A stretch of DNA of 25,379 nt, from the NCBI GenBank assembly GCA_051960855.1, contig JBQCDV010000059.1:1-25379 (forward strand). The letters run 5' to 3'. Position numbers and translations under genes: made by a program. A model generated the notes under the pieces. That model did not search any database. It saw only the letters and a list, made by a program, of their open reading frames with translations, and was not told the DNA's origin. This document shows positions 13,633 through 22,332 of this stretch, in pieces; the stretch's first letter is position 1, and the number at the start of each line of letters is the position of its first letter. Origin of the DNA: JBQCDV01 sp051960855 (GTDB lineage: Bacteria > Actinomycetota > Actinomycetes > JAJZTN01).

Positions 13633-15075
13633 CTACAGGATGGCCGCAGGTTCGTAGGAAGCGGCCTGCGGATAGCGCGCTGCGACCTCTCCTACCTGGC
13701 GCGCCACCTCATCGACCTGGGTCCCCGCGGCGCCGGTGAATCCCGACCGGTCCTCGAGCAGCGCCGCCAGGTCCTCCCGCGTCAGCCCCAGCCTCGCGTC
13801 CCCGGCGAGGCGCGCCACCAGGTCGTTGTCGGCCTGACCCTGCTCGCGCATGGCGAGCGCGACGGCGACCGCGTGCTCCTTGATCGCCTCGTGCGCCGTC
13901 TCGCGACCGACGCCAGCCTTGACCGCCGCCATCAGCACCTTGGTGGTCGCGAGGAAGGGCAGGTACCGCTCCAGCTCTCGCTCGATCACAGCCGGATAGG
14001 CCCCGAACTCCTCCAGCACGGTCAGGAATGTCTCGAACAGGCCGTCGACGGCGAAGAACGCGTCCGGCAGCGCCACCCGCCGCACGACGGAGCAGAAGAC
14101 GTCCCCCTCGTTCCACTGGGCACCGGCCAGCTCAGCCGCCATCGCGGCGTAGCCGCGCAGGACCACCGCGAGACCGTTGACGCGCTCGCAAGAGCGGGTG
14201 TTCATCTTGTGCGGCATCGCGCTGGACCCGACCTGCCCCGGCTGGAAGCCTTCGGTCACGAGCTCCTGGCCGGCCATCAGCCGAATGGTCGTGGCCAGCG
14301 ACGAGGGCCCCGCGGCGACCTGCACCAGGGCGGACAGCACGTCGTGGTCGACCGACCGCGGATAGACCTGGCCGACCGACACGAGCACCGCGCCGAAGCC
14401 GAGGTGGGAGGCGACGCGCTGCTCGAGCTCGGCGAGCAGGTCGGGAGACCCGAGCAGGTCCAGCATGTCCTGGCCCGTGCCGACCGGGCCCTTGATGCCG
14501 CGCAGCGGCAGCCGCGCCAGCAGGTCCTCGACACGCTGGACCGCGAGCAGCAGCTCCTGGGCAGCCGAGGCGAACCGCTTGCCCAGCGTCGTCGCCTGAG
14601 CGGCGACGTTGTGGCTGCGCCCGGCCATCACCGTGTCCCGGTGCTCCTGCGCGAGCCGGGCCAGACGCACGAGCGTGGCGACTGCCCGGTCGCGGACCAG
14701 CTCGAGTGCGAGCCGGACCTGCAGGAGCTCGACGTTCTCGGTGAGGTCGCGGCTGGTCATGCCCTTGTGCACGTGCTCGTGCCCGGCGAGGGCGTTGAAC
14801 TCCTCGATACGGGCCTTGACGTCGTGCCGCGTCACCCGCTCGCGGGCGGCGATGGACTCCAGGTCGACGTCGTCCCGGACCTTCTCGTAGGCGGCGACCA
14901 CCCCCTCGGGCACCGCGACGCCGAGGTCGGCCTGGGCGCGCAGCACGGCGATCCACAAGTCCCGCTCGAGTCGCACCTTGTGCTCCGGCGACCACAGCTG
15001 GGCCATCTCCAGGCTGGCGTAGCGGGCGGCGAGGACATTCGGAACGTTGCTGGGCAGGCGTGGCTTGCTCGTCAC
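13633..15075 (-). CDS. purB: Adenylosuccinate lyase
   Basis: A 480-aa lyase acting twice in purine synthesis: SAICAR to AICAR plus fumarate, and adenylosuccinate to AMP plus fumarate. Recognisable blocks are KGMTSRDLTEN at 104-114, the catalytic-histidine region AGRSHNVAAQ with H155, and the superfamily signature GSSAMPHKMN with the flexible-loop serines S284-S285. These belong to the fumarase/aspartase superfamily; the overall sequence fits the PurB branch. The GTG at 15075 overlaps the stop of the upstream S51-like gene by 4 nt, so it is translationally coupled to it. It is the last large gene of purD, S51-like, purB. Confidence 0.96.
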   Translation of the reverse strand: MTSKPRLPSNVPNVLAARYASLEMAQLWSPEHKVRLERDLWIAVLRAQADLGVAVPEGVVAAYEKVRDDVDLESIAARERVTRHDVKARIEEFNALAGHEHVHKGMTSRDLTENVELLQVRLALELVRDRAVATLVRLARLAQEHRDTVMAGRSHNVAAQATTLGKRFASAAQELLLAVQRVEDLLARLPLRGIKGPVGTGQDMLDLLGSPDLLAELEQRVASHLGFGAVLVSVGQVYPRSVDHDVLSALVQVAAGPSSLATTIRLMAGQELVTEGFQPGQVGSSAMPHKMNTRSCERVNGLAVVLRGYAAMAAELAGAQWNEGDVFCSVVRRVALPDAFFAVDGLFETFLTVLEEFGAYPAVIERELERYLPFLATTKVLMAAVKAGVGRETAHEAIKEHAVAVALAMREQGQADNDLVARLAGDARLGLTREDLAALLEDRSGFTGAAGTQVDEVARQVGEVAARYPQAASYEPAAIL

Positions 15076-15938
15076 GAGCGCTGATTGTCCCGCACCCGGG
15101 CCAGCAGCCGCTCCAGCGGCTCCTCGTCGAGCGGGGCGAGAGACACCGCCGTCTCGGGACTCGGCTGTGAGAGCACGGTGAGGCTGAGCGGCGCGGCCCC
15201 TAGTGCCCTCACCCGAGGGCTGCCGTCAGGGTTGTCGAGGAGCAGGCCCGACTGCTCCGGCAGCCCGAGCGCGACGGGCGCGAGCTCCCCGTCAGGCCCA
15301 GGAGCAGGCCCAGGAGCAGGCCCAGGAGCACGGTCGCGCTGAGCGGCACGAGCAGCGGCGTCCACCCATGCCCGGGACGCGCTCCAGCTGCGCCAGTGCG
15401 GGACGACGAAGGCCCACGGGACCACGGCGGCGCCGTTCGTCACGAAGGGCCCCCCGCTGTGGCCGGGCGCCGGCTGGTCGGGCAGCGCGGTGAGGCCACC
15501 CAGCAGCATGGCGCCGGCGCTGCTGCCGGAGACGGCGGCGCCGGCGGCGACACGAGCGTGGAGCAGGTCCATCAGCGTGCGGCTGGGGCTGGCGTTGTCG
15601 GCCACCGGGGTGAGGAGGGCCTCACGCAGCCGGCTTGGTGAACCACCGGGCAGCACGAGGAGGTCGGCGGCCTCGACCGGCGCCAGCGCTTCGGCGGACA
15701 GCGCCGCGGGCCGCCGCGGATCCGGCGCGAGGGAGGTGTCCCGGGCGCCGAGGCTGCGGTAGTAGCGGACGGCGTTGCCGCCGGTGGCGTCGTAGTTGCC
15801 GCCGCTGGGCGAGGCCAGCGGCAGGACGACCACGACCGGGGACCGCCCGAGGCGGCCGTGCAGGACCTCGAGCAGCTCGCCGTCCATCCCTCGGCAGCGG
15901 GACCCGAACTCCGCGCCTCCCTGCAGCAGCACCGGCAT
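15072..15938 (-). CDS. Peptidase S51 (cyanophycinase / dipeptidase E)-like protein
   Basis: A 288-aa protein with the class I glutamine-amidotransferase-like fold of the S51 group. An N-terminal GG and PLASPSGGNYDATG region is followed by the nucleophile elbow SGSSAGAML with probable catalytic S140, and a possible histidine H181 in VVPHW. This resembles Ser-type hydrolases such as dipeptidase E and cyanophycinase rather than Cys-type amidotransferases. ATG at 15938 is chosen because longer starts would run into purD. Residues 205-215 are an Ala-Pro-Gly-Pro repeat encoded by a 12-bp tandem repeat, perhaps a variable linker. It lies 43 nt after purD and overlaps purB by 4 nt. Substrate unknown; a purine role is not shown. 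Confidence 0.85.
   Translation of the reverse strand: MPVLLQGGAEFGSRCRGMDGELLEVLHGRLGRSPVVVVLPLASPSGGNYDATGGNAVRYYRSLGARDTSLAPDPRRPAALSAEALAPVEAADLLVLPGGSPSRLREALLTPVADNASPSRTLMDLLHARVAAGAAVSGSSAGAMLLGGLTALPDQPAPGHSGGPFVTNGAAVVPWAFVVPHWRSWSASRAWVDAAARAAQRDRAPGPAPGPAPGPDGELAPVALGLPEQSGLLLDNPDGSPRVRALGAAPLSLTVLSQPSPETAVSLAPLDEEPLERLLARVRDNQRS
15293..15328. repeat. Three perfect 12-bp tandem repeats within the S51-like gene
   Basis: The unit CAGGCCCAGGAG occurs three times in a row. Being a multiple of 3, it keeps frame and encodes the Pro-Ala-Pro-Gly linker near residues 205-215, so copy number could change without breaking the gene. Confidence 0.85.
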
Positions 15939-15981
15939 GCGCCCAGTCTCGGTGCAACCGGACGGAGGACGCACCCTCGGG

Positions 15982-17268
15982 TCAGACGACGATCTGCTTG
16001 GCGGCTGCGGCGGCGGCAATGTCACGGCGGTACTGCTGACCGGCGAAACGGACTGCCGCCACACCCCGGTAGGCGGCATGCCGGGCGGCGTGCAGGTCTC
16101 GGCCGGTCGCTGTCACCGACAGCACGCGTCCCCCAGCGGTGACGAGCGAGCCGTCGTCAGCGGTCCTCGTGCCGGCGTGCAGGACGTACGCGGGAGCTGG
16201 CACGGTGTCGGCGCCGGCGATCGGGTCGCCGAGGCGGGGCGCCTCGGGGTAGCCGGCGGAGGCAACCACGACAGTGACCGCCGACTCCTCCGACCACTCC
16301 AGCGGCGGGAGGGACGAGAGCCGTCCGGTGGCGGCGGCGAGCAGCACTCCGGCCAGCGGCGTGCGCAGCCGGGCCAGCACGACCTGGGTCTCAGGGTCGC
16401 CGAACCGGGCGTTGAACTCGACGACCCGCAGGCCGCGCGAGGTCAGGGCCAGGCCGGCGTAGAGGAGTCCCACGAAGGGACAGCCGCGGCGGCGAAGCTC
16501 GTCGACCGTGGGCTGCAGGACCGTCGCCAGCACCTCGTCGACCAGGCCGGGGGGCGCCCAGGGCAACGGCGAGTAGGCGCCCATGCCTCCGGTGTTGGGT
16601 CCCTCGTCGCCGTCGCGCAGCCGCTTGAAGTCCTGCGCGGGCTGGAGCGGCAGGACCGTCTCGCCGTCACTGATGGCGAACAGCGACACCTCGGGCCCGT
16701 CGAGAAAGTCCTCGACCACGACGCGTCCGCAGCGCAGCCCGTGCTCGAGCGCTGCCTCACGGTCGCGGGTCACCACGACGCCCTTGCCGGCGGCGAGACC
16801 GTCGTCCTTGACGACGTATGGAGACCCGAAGGCGTCGAGCGCCGCCTCCACCGACGCCGGCGTCTCGCAGAGGCGGGCAGCAGCGGTCGGGACGCCGGCC
16901 GCCTCCATGACTCCCTTGGCGAACGCCTTGGACCCCTCGATCTGGGCCGCCGCCTTCGACGGGCCGAAGCACGCGACACCGGCGTCGCGCACCGCGTCCG
17001 CCACTCCGGCGACGAGAGGGGCCTCGGGCCCGATCACGACCAGGTCAGCCCGCACGTCAGTCGCCAGCGCTGCGACGGCGGCCGGGTCGGAGGCGTCGAC
17101 GTCGCGGTTGACGACGCTGAACGGAGCGGTGACGCCATCCGGGCGCGTGACGGCGGCGGTGCCCGGGTTGCCGGGGGCGCACGTCAGCGCGGTGACATCG
17201 GGGTCGGCCGCCAGGGCACGAGCCAGAGCGTGCTCACGGGCGCCGGAGCCGACGACGAGGATCTGCAC
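15982..17268 (-). CDS. purD: Phosphoribosylamine-glycine ligase (GAR synthetase)
   Basis: A 428-aa ATP-grasp ligase that joins phosphoribosylamine and glycine, the second step of de novo purine synthesis. The N-terminal nucleotide-binding-like motif is VVGSGAREHALA (5-16), followed by GPEAPLVAG. The ATP-grasp segment YVVKDDGLAAGKGVVV has K154, with Asp where Ala is usual in VVKADG. The metal-binding segment is VVEFNARFGDPETQ with E284 and N286. GTG at 17268 gives the canonical N-terminus; TACGCT at 17282-17277 lies 8 nt upstream without a Shine-Dalgarno, suggesting a leaderless message. It is the first gene of the operon with the S51-like gene and purB, and is divergent from the SpoIIE-type phosphatase. 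Confidence 0.97.
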   Translation of the reverse strand: MQILVVGSGAREHALARALAADPDVTALTCAPGNPGTAAVTRPDGVTAPFSVVNRDVDASDPAAVAALATDVRADLVVIGPEAPLVAGVADAVRDAGVACFGPSKAAAQIEGSKAFAKGVMEAAGVPTAAARLCETPASVEAALDAFGSPYVVKDDGLAAGKGVVVTRDREAALEHGLRCGRVVVEDFLDGPEVSLFAISDGETVLPLQPAQDFKRLRDGDEGPNTGGMGAYSPLPWAPPGLVDEVLATVLQPTVDELRRRGCPFVGLLYAGLALTSRGLRVVEFNARFGDPETQVVLARLRTPLAGVLLAAATGRLSSLPPLEWSEESAVTVVVASAGYPEAPRLGDPIAGADTVPAPAYVLHAGTRTADDGSLVTAGGRVLSVTATGRDLHAARHAAYRGVAAVRFAGQQYRRDIAAAAAAKQIVV

Positions 17269-17276
17269 GTGACAGG

Positions 17277-17282
17277 AGCGTA
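17277..17282 (-). promoter_or_regulatory. Candidate -10 TACGCT for purD
   Basis: TACGCT read on the minus strand ends 8 nt before the purD GTG. The identical hexamer stands 7 nt before the SCP_3 gene start. Confidence 0.45.
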
Positions 17283-17298
17283 GCCGCGGACCGGCCGC

Positions 17299-17304
17299 TA
17301 GCCT
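17299..17304 (+). promoter_or_regulatory. Candidate -10 TAGCCT for the SpoIIE-type phosphatase gene
   Basis: TAGCCT ends 7 nt before the ATG at 17312. Together with the purD hexamer it packs two back-to-back promoters into 43 bp. Confidence 0.45.
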
Positions 17305-17311
17305 CACGTGC

Positions 17312-19447
17312 ATGACCGCGGCGAGCGCGACGAGCGGCGTGCCGGCGCAGCCCCGTCGCGGCGACCTCGCCGACCTGCTCACCGCGTTGGTGCGGTCGGC
17401 GCCCGTCGGTATGGCGGTGTTCGACGCGGACGCTCGCTACCTCGCCATCAACCCGATGCTCGCCGCCACCGGTGGCCTTCCCGTCGAGGCCTACCTCGGT
17501 CGCCGCATGACGGAGCTCGGCGACCAGAACACGGCCCATCTCGAAACAGTTGTCCTCGAGGTCGCCCGCACCGGCGTCCCCGTCTTCGGAGTCGAGACGA
17601 CCGGGGACGACGACGAGACGTGGATCTCCTCGTTCTTCCCCCTTGACGTCGCGGACGCAGCCCGCTGGGCGGCCACCTCGCCGTTGTCGGGAGGCCGCAC
17701 CGCGAGCGCGGCCCCTCTTCCACCCGGCAGTCCCCCGAACGACGCAGCGCCGCTGCCCGTCGTCGTCGGCAGCATCTTCGTCAACGTGAGCGCCAGACGG
17801 CAGGCGGAGCGCGAGCGCACCGCGGCGCTGCAGCGGCTCGCTCTGATGAGCCGTGCCAGCGACCTGCTGAGCCGCTCCCTCGACCCGCAGGTGACCCTGT
17901 CCCACCTCAGCGACCTGGTCGTGCCGACGCTGGCCGACCACGTCTTCGTCGACCTCAAGGACGAGGCCGGCCGGCTGGTGCGCTCCTACGTCCGGCACGC
18001 GGAGGGCGCACCCCAGGACCCGCGGCTGGAGCGGCCGATGGGCAAGCCGAGCGAGTACCCGGCCGGTCACCCCATGCGCCTGGCCGCCGAGGAGGGACGG
18101 CTCACGCGCATCGCCGACCTTGGGGAGCGCCTGCCGACGGCGGTCACCGGCGCGGACACGGCGATGGTGCGCGCCCTGCAGGCGTCATCGGTGATGGTCG
18201 TCCCGATGGTGGCGGGAGGACGCCTCGTCGGGGCTGCCTCGCTGCTGTGCTCGGTGAGCGAGCGTCACTACGGCGAGGCGGACGAGCAACTCGCGATGGA
18301 CCTGGTGTCCCGCGCGGCGGTGGCGGTCAGCAATGCCCGCGCCTACGAGCAGCAGCGGCTGGCCGCCGTGCAGCTGCAGCGCAGCCTGCTGCCGCCCACG
18401 CTGACCGCTCACGACCTCGAGGTCGCGTGGCGCTACATCCCCGGCACGGCCGACACCCAGGTCGGCGGCGACCTCATCGACGTGTTCGACCTGCCGGGTG
18501 GGCGCGTGGCGGTCGTCGTCGGTGACGTCATGGGACGCGGCCTGACCGCCGCCGCAGTCATGGGGCAGCTCCGCACCGCCGTCCGCACCCTCGGCGCCCA
18601 GGACCCGCCGCCGTCGGAGGTGCTCCAGCAGCTCGACACGATCGTGCAGGGGCTCCCCGGCGACCAGATCGTCACGCTCGTCTACGCCGTCTACGACCCG
18701 GGTCGCGGTGCGGTGACCTACGCGAACGCCGGTCACCTCCCCCCGATCGTGCTCGACGCTGCGCAGTCCCGGCTGCTGGACGACCAGCTCGGCGTGCCGC
18801 TCGGTGTCGGTCACGTCGGCTTCGACGACCGCGAGGTCCCGCTGCCTGCGGGAGCCACCCTCGTCCTCTACACCGACGGGCTGGTCGAGCGTCCGGGGCA
18901 GGACATCGACGTCGCGGTTGCTCGTCTGGCGGAGCGCATGTGGGCCAGCGAGGGCAGCCTCGACGAGCGCTGTGAGGCCGGGCTGCGCGCGGGGCCGTCG
19001 GCGGGCCCGGACGGGTACGACGACGACGTTGCCCTGCTCATGGTGCGCGCTGCCCCCGACGTCGTCGGCGACCTCCTCGTGCGACGACTGCCTCCGGACG
19101 CCACGTCGGTCGCAGCCGCTCGGCACGCGCTGGGCGACTCCCTGGAAGCGTGGGGCCTCGGGCGCGCCGAGCTCGCCGGCACCGCGCTGCTGCTGGTGAG
19201 CGAGCTGGTGACCAACGCCATCCGCTACGCCGCCCATGACGTCGAGCTGCTTGCCCGCCGCAGTGAGCGGTCGCTCTGGGTCGAGGTCAGCGACGACGAC
19301 ACCCGCCTGCCACGCCTGCGGCACGCGCGGCTGGACGACGAGGGCGGACGGGGACTCGCGCTCGTCGACACCCTCGCCGACGCGTGGGGCACCCGGGCGA
19401 CCCACCAGGGGAAGGTCGTGTGGTTCCGGCTCGACCTCGACTCCTGA
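17312..19447 (+). CDS. PAS-GAF-SpoIIE phosphatase with C-terminal HATPase (anti-sigma-kinase-like) domain
   Basis: A 711-aa soluble signalling protein. A PAS domain lies at about 18-160 (SAPVGMAVFDADARYLAINP), a GAF domain at about 180-345, and a PP2C/SpoIIE serine phosphatase at about 365-575. Its metal-binding acids are visible as D387 in VGGDLID, D405 in GDVMGRG, D522 in YTDGLVE and D570-D572 in GYDDDVAL. A RsbW-like HATPase_c domain at about 590-710 has N635 in SELVTNAIRYA and a GGRGLALVD glycine box. Phosphatase plus kinase-like domain in one chain is a known actinobacterial design for partner-switching control of anti-sigma factor antagonists. No antagonist or sigma factor gene is in the window, so targets are unknown. 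ATG at 17312 is favoured by the -10 just upstream. Confidence 0.94.
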   Translation: MTAASATSGVPAQPRRGDLADLLTALVRSAPVGMAVFDADARYLAINPMLAATGGLPVEAYLGRRMTELGDQNTAHLETVVLEVARTGVPVFGVETTGDDDETWISSFFPLDVADAARWAATSPLSGGRTASAAPLPPGSPPNDAAPLPVVVGSIFVNVSARRQAERERTAALQRLALMSRASDLLSRSLDPQVTLSHLSDLVVPTLADHVFVDLKDEAGRLVRSYVRHAEGAPQDPRLERPMGKPSEYPAGHPMRLAAEEGRLTRIADLGERLPTAVTGADTAMVRALQASSVMVVPMVAGGRLVGAASLLCSVSERHYGEADEQLAMDLVSRAAVAVSNARAYEQQRLAAVQLQRSLLPPTLTAHDLEVAWRYIPGTADTQVGGDLIDVFDLPGGRVAVVVGDVMGRGLTAAAVMGQLRTAVRTLGAQDPPPSEVLQQLDTIVQGLPGDQIVTLVYAVYDPGRGAVTYANAGHLPPIVLDAAQSRLLDDQLGVPLGVGHVGFDDREVPLPAGATLVLYTDGLVERPGQDIDVAVARLAERMWASEGSLDERCEAGLRAGPSAGPDGYDDDVALLMVRAAPDVVGDLLVRRLPPDATSVAAARHALGDSLEAWGLGRAELAGTALLLVSELVTNAIRYAAHDVELLARRSERSLWVEVSDDDTRLPRLRHARLDDEGGRGLALVDTLADAWGTRATHQGKVVWFRLDLDS

Positions 19448-19462
19448 CGGCCGGCGCCCCGC

Positions 19463-20118
19463 TTACGGTCGCGTCGCCGCCAAGCGGCGTTCGAGTCCCT
19501 CGCGGACCTGCGGCCACTCCTCGCGCAGCACCGAGAACACGACGGTGTCCCGGAAACTGCCGTCGGCACGCTTCGTGTGCCGGCGCAGAACGCCCTCGCG
19601 AGTGGCGCCGAGCTTTGCGATCGCCGCCTGAGAGCGGGCGTTGATGCCGTCGGTCTGGATCTTCACCCGGCCGAAGCCGCAGTCGTCGAACGCGTGCCCG
19701 AGCAGCAGCAACTTGCACTCGGGGTTGACGGCGCTGCCCCAGACAGCGGGGCTGTAGGCCGTCCAGCCGAGATGGATGCGCTCGTTGACGAGGTCGGCGT
19801 CGCCCAGGCTGGTGGTGCCAACGACCCGTCCTGCCGGCCCGAGAGGGCTGTCTGCGGCGAGGCGTACGGTGTACGAGGTGCGGCCGCCCTCCCCACGGGC
19901 GGCGGCGAGCGCGGCCAGAGACGAGGCGACCTGCTGGCTGTCGCGCCACCGCGCCGCGGGCCCGCCGCCGTAGCCCGCCGCCCACACCCGATCGTCGTCG
20001 AGGGCGGCCACCAGCTCGGCCGCGTCCTCGGGACGGCTGACGTCGAGCCGCACCGTCGCTCCCACGAGCGGGCCGGTGGGCAGCCGGGGCGTGGACGACC
20101 CGCTGGCTGTCTCGTCCC

Positions 20119-20122
<4 letters not shown>
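19463..20122 (-). CDS. GNAT family N-acetyltransferase (RimJ/RimL type)
   Basis: A 219-aa acetyltransferase. It shows the RimJ/RimL-type pattern of an N-terminal GATVRLDVSRPEDAAELV, a central VVGTTSLGDADLVNERIHLGWTAYSP in two adjoining strands, and the C-terminal block QTDGINARSQAAIAKLGATREGVLRRH. The substrate is not predictable; this group includes ribosomal-protein, peptide N-terminal and small-molecule acetyltransferases. ATG at 20122 overlaps the purA stop by 4 nt (ATGA), so it is translationally coupled to purA. Its TAA ends 15 bp from the stop of the convergent phosphatase gene, leaving almost no room for a terminator between them. Confidence 0.9.
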
Positions 20123-21411
<1,289 letters not shown>

Positions 21412-21603
21412 CGCTGTCTCCTCGGTCGATGGGACTTCGCGATCAGGCTAGTGGCGATGGCGGTCGCGGATGCTCGCCGCACAGGAGAAACCCAAGAAAA
21501 GGTAAAGATTCCGCATTGCAGGGCAAAGTTCGCGGGCACGGGCTCCGGCGGCAGCCACGATTGCTGTCGCCGCAAGCAAACGCTTACGGCCCTGGTCTGC
21601 AGC
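21412..21603. promoter_or_regulatory. Divergent promoter region between purA and the riboswitch
   Basis: This stretch must hold the promoters of purA (minus) and of the riboswitch transcript (plus). TAGCCT at 21450-21445 is a candidate purA -10, giving a leader of about 30 nt. Around 21488-21530 the sequence becomes unusually A-rich for this genome (CCCAAGAAAAGGTAAAGATT). TTGCTG at 21561-21566 could be a plus-strand -35, but no good -10 follows it. I see no ORF here. Confidence 0.35.
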
Positions 21604-21806
21604 ATCGCCGAGTCCCGCCCGCTGCCGCCACGGTACCTAACCCCCTGGGCGGGAGCGGGGGACCCACCCGGGCCCTCTCGTGAGGGCTCATGGGGTGAAG
21701 CCGCTCCGCGGTGCGAGATGGCTGGCGAGATCGCCGGCCGGCCAGCACCGTGAGGCGGCCGGGCTACCTTCGGCCCGAACCCGTCAGCTGACCTCGCAGG
21801 CGTCGG
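21604..21806 (+). promoter_or_regulatory. c-di-AMP riboswitch (ydaO-yuaA class)
   Basis: The aptamer is recognised from its conserved blocks in order: GCCGAGTCCC near 21608, GGGAGCGGGGGACCCA at 21651-21666, TGGGGTGAAG at 21691-21700, and the 3' hallmark beginning CCCGAACCCGTCAGCTGACC at 21774 and continuing CTCGCAGGCG to 21802. CGCC at 21606-21609 can pair with GGCG at 21799-21802 as closing helix P1. A variable extended helix lies at about 21711-21750 (GTGC...GCAC). It is directly upstream of an NlpC/P60 hydrolase gene, a well-known target class for this riboswitch in Actinobacteria. The aptamer ends 2 nt before the Shine-Dalgarno GGAAGGGA (21805-21812), which argues for control of translation initiation rather than a separate downstream terminator. 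Confidence 0.93.
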
Positions 21807-21819
21807 AAGGGACTTCGCC

Positions 21820-22320
21820 GTGCCTGCACTTCTGTCCTCGACGCTGTTCGCCCGCTTGTCCGGACTCGGACGGGGCCGCGCGTTCCTCATCCGCCCGCTG
21901 CTGGTCCTGACCGTGCTCATCGCCGGCCTGGCGATCACGCCGGTCGGGTCGGCCGACGCGACGACCACCCTCGGCTACCGCGCCACCACGACCGCTGCTT
22001 CCCTCAAGGGCCACCCCTACCGCTACGGCTCCGAGGGCCCGTACTACTTCGACTGCTCGGGCTACACCCGCTACGTCTTCCGCAAGGTCGGCAAGTACCT
22101 GCCGCGGACGTCGTCGGCCCAGAGCGCCTACGTCAAGCACGTCAACAAGGTCTACAAGCGCCCCGGTGACCTGATCTTCTTCTACAGCAGCTCCGGCCAC
22201 GTCTTCCACGTCGGCATCTACGCGGGCAACGGCTACATCTGGCACGCCCCGCACACTGGCGCCGTGGTGCGCAAGGAGCGCATCTGGACCTCGCGGTACA
22301 TGGTGGGCCGCGTCGGCTGA
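21820..22320 (+). CDS. Secreted NlpC/P60 family cell-wall hydrolase
   Basis: A 166-aa exported cysteine peptidase predicted to cut peptidoglycan stem peptides. Residues 1-46 form a long signal peptide with a basic segment and a hydrophobic core at about 23-41, with likely cleavage near GSADA. The NlpC/P60 domain is minimal: catalytic C79 in YYFDCSGYTRYVF, H130 in HVFHVGIYAGNG and a third polar residue, probably H142 in WHAPH. There is no LysM, SH3 or coiled-coil targeting domain. GTG at 21820 has the Shine-Dalgarno GGAAGGGA 7 nt upstream, next to the c-di-AMP aptamer, so expression should respond to c-di-AMP. It is monocistronic, converging on the oxidoreductase gene 12 nt away. Confidence 0.95.
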   Translation: MPALLSSTLFARLSGLGRGRAFLIRPLLVLTVLIAGLAITPVGSADATTTLGYRATTTAASLKGHPYRYGSEGPYYFDCSGYTRYVFRKVGKYLPRTSSAQSAYVKHVNKVYKRPGDLIFFYSSSGHVFHVGIYAGNGYIWHAPHTGAVVRKERIWTSRYMVGRVG

Positions 22321-22332
22321 GCCGACTGAGTG

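Noticed and set aside
13873..15084. A 403-codon plus-strand frame antisense to purB, and a similar one at 15796-17283 antisense to purD
   Set aside because: Both are mirror frames of well-identified enzymes with no recognisable domain.
15293..15328. Short tandem repeats that could look like a CRISPR array
   Set aside because: Units are 12 bp, contiguous, without spacers, and in frame within a coding sequence.
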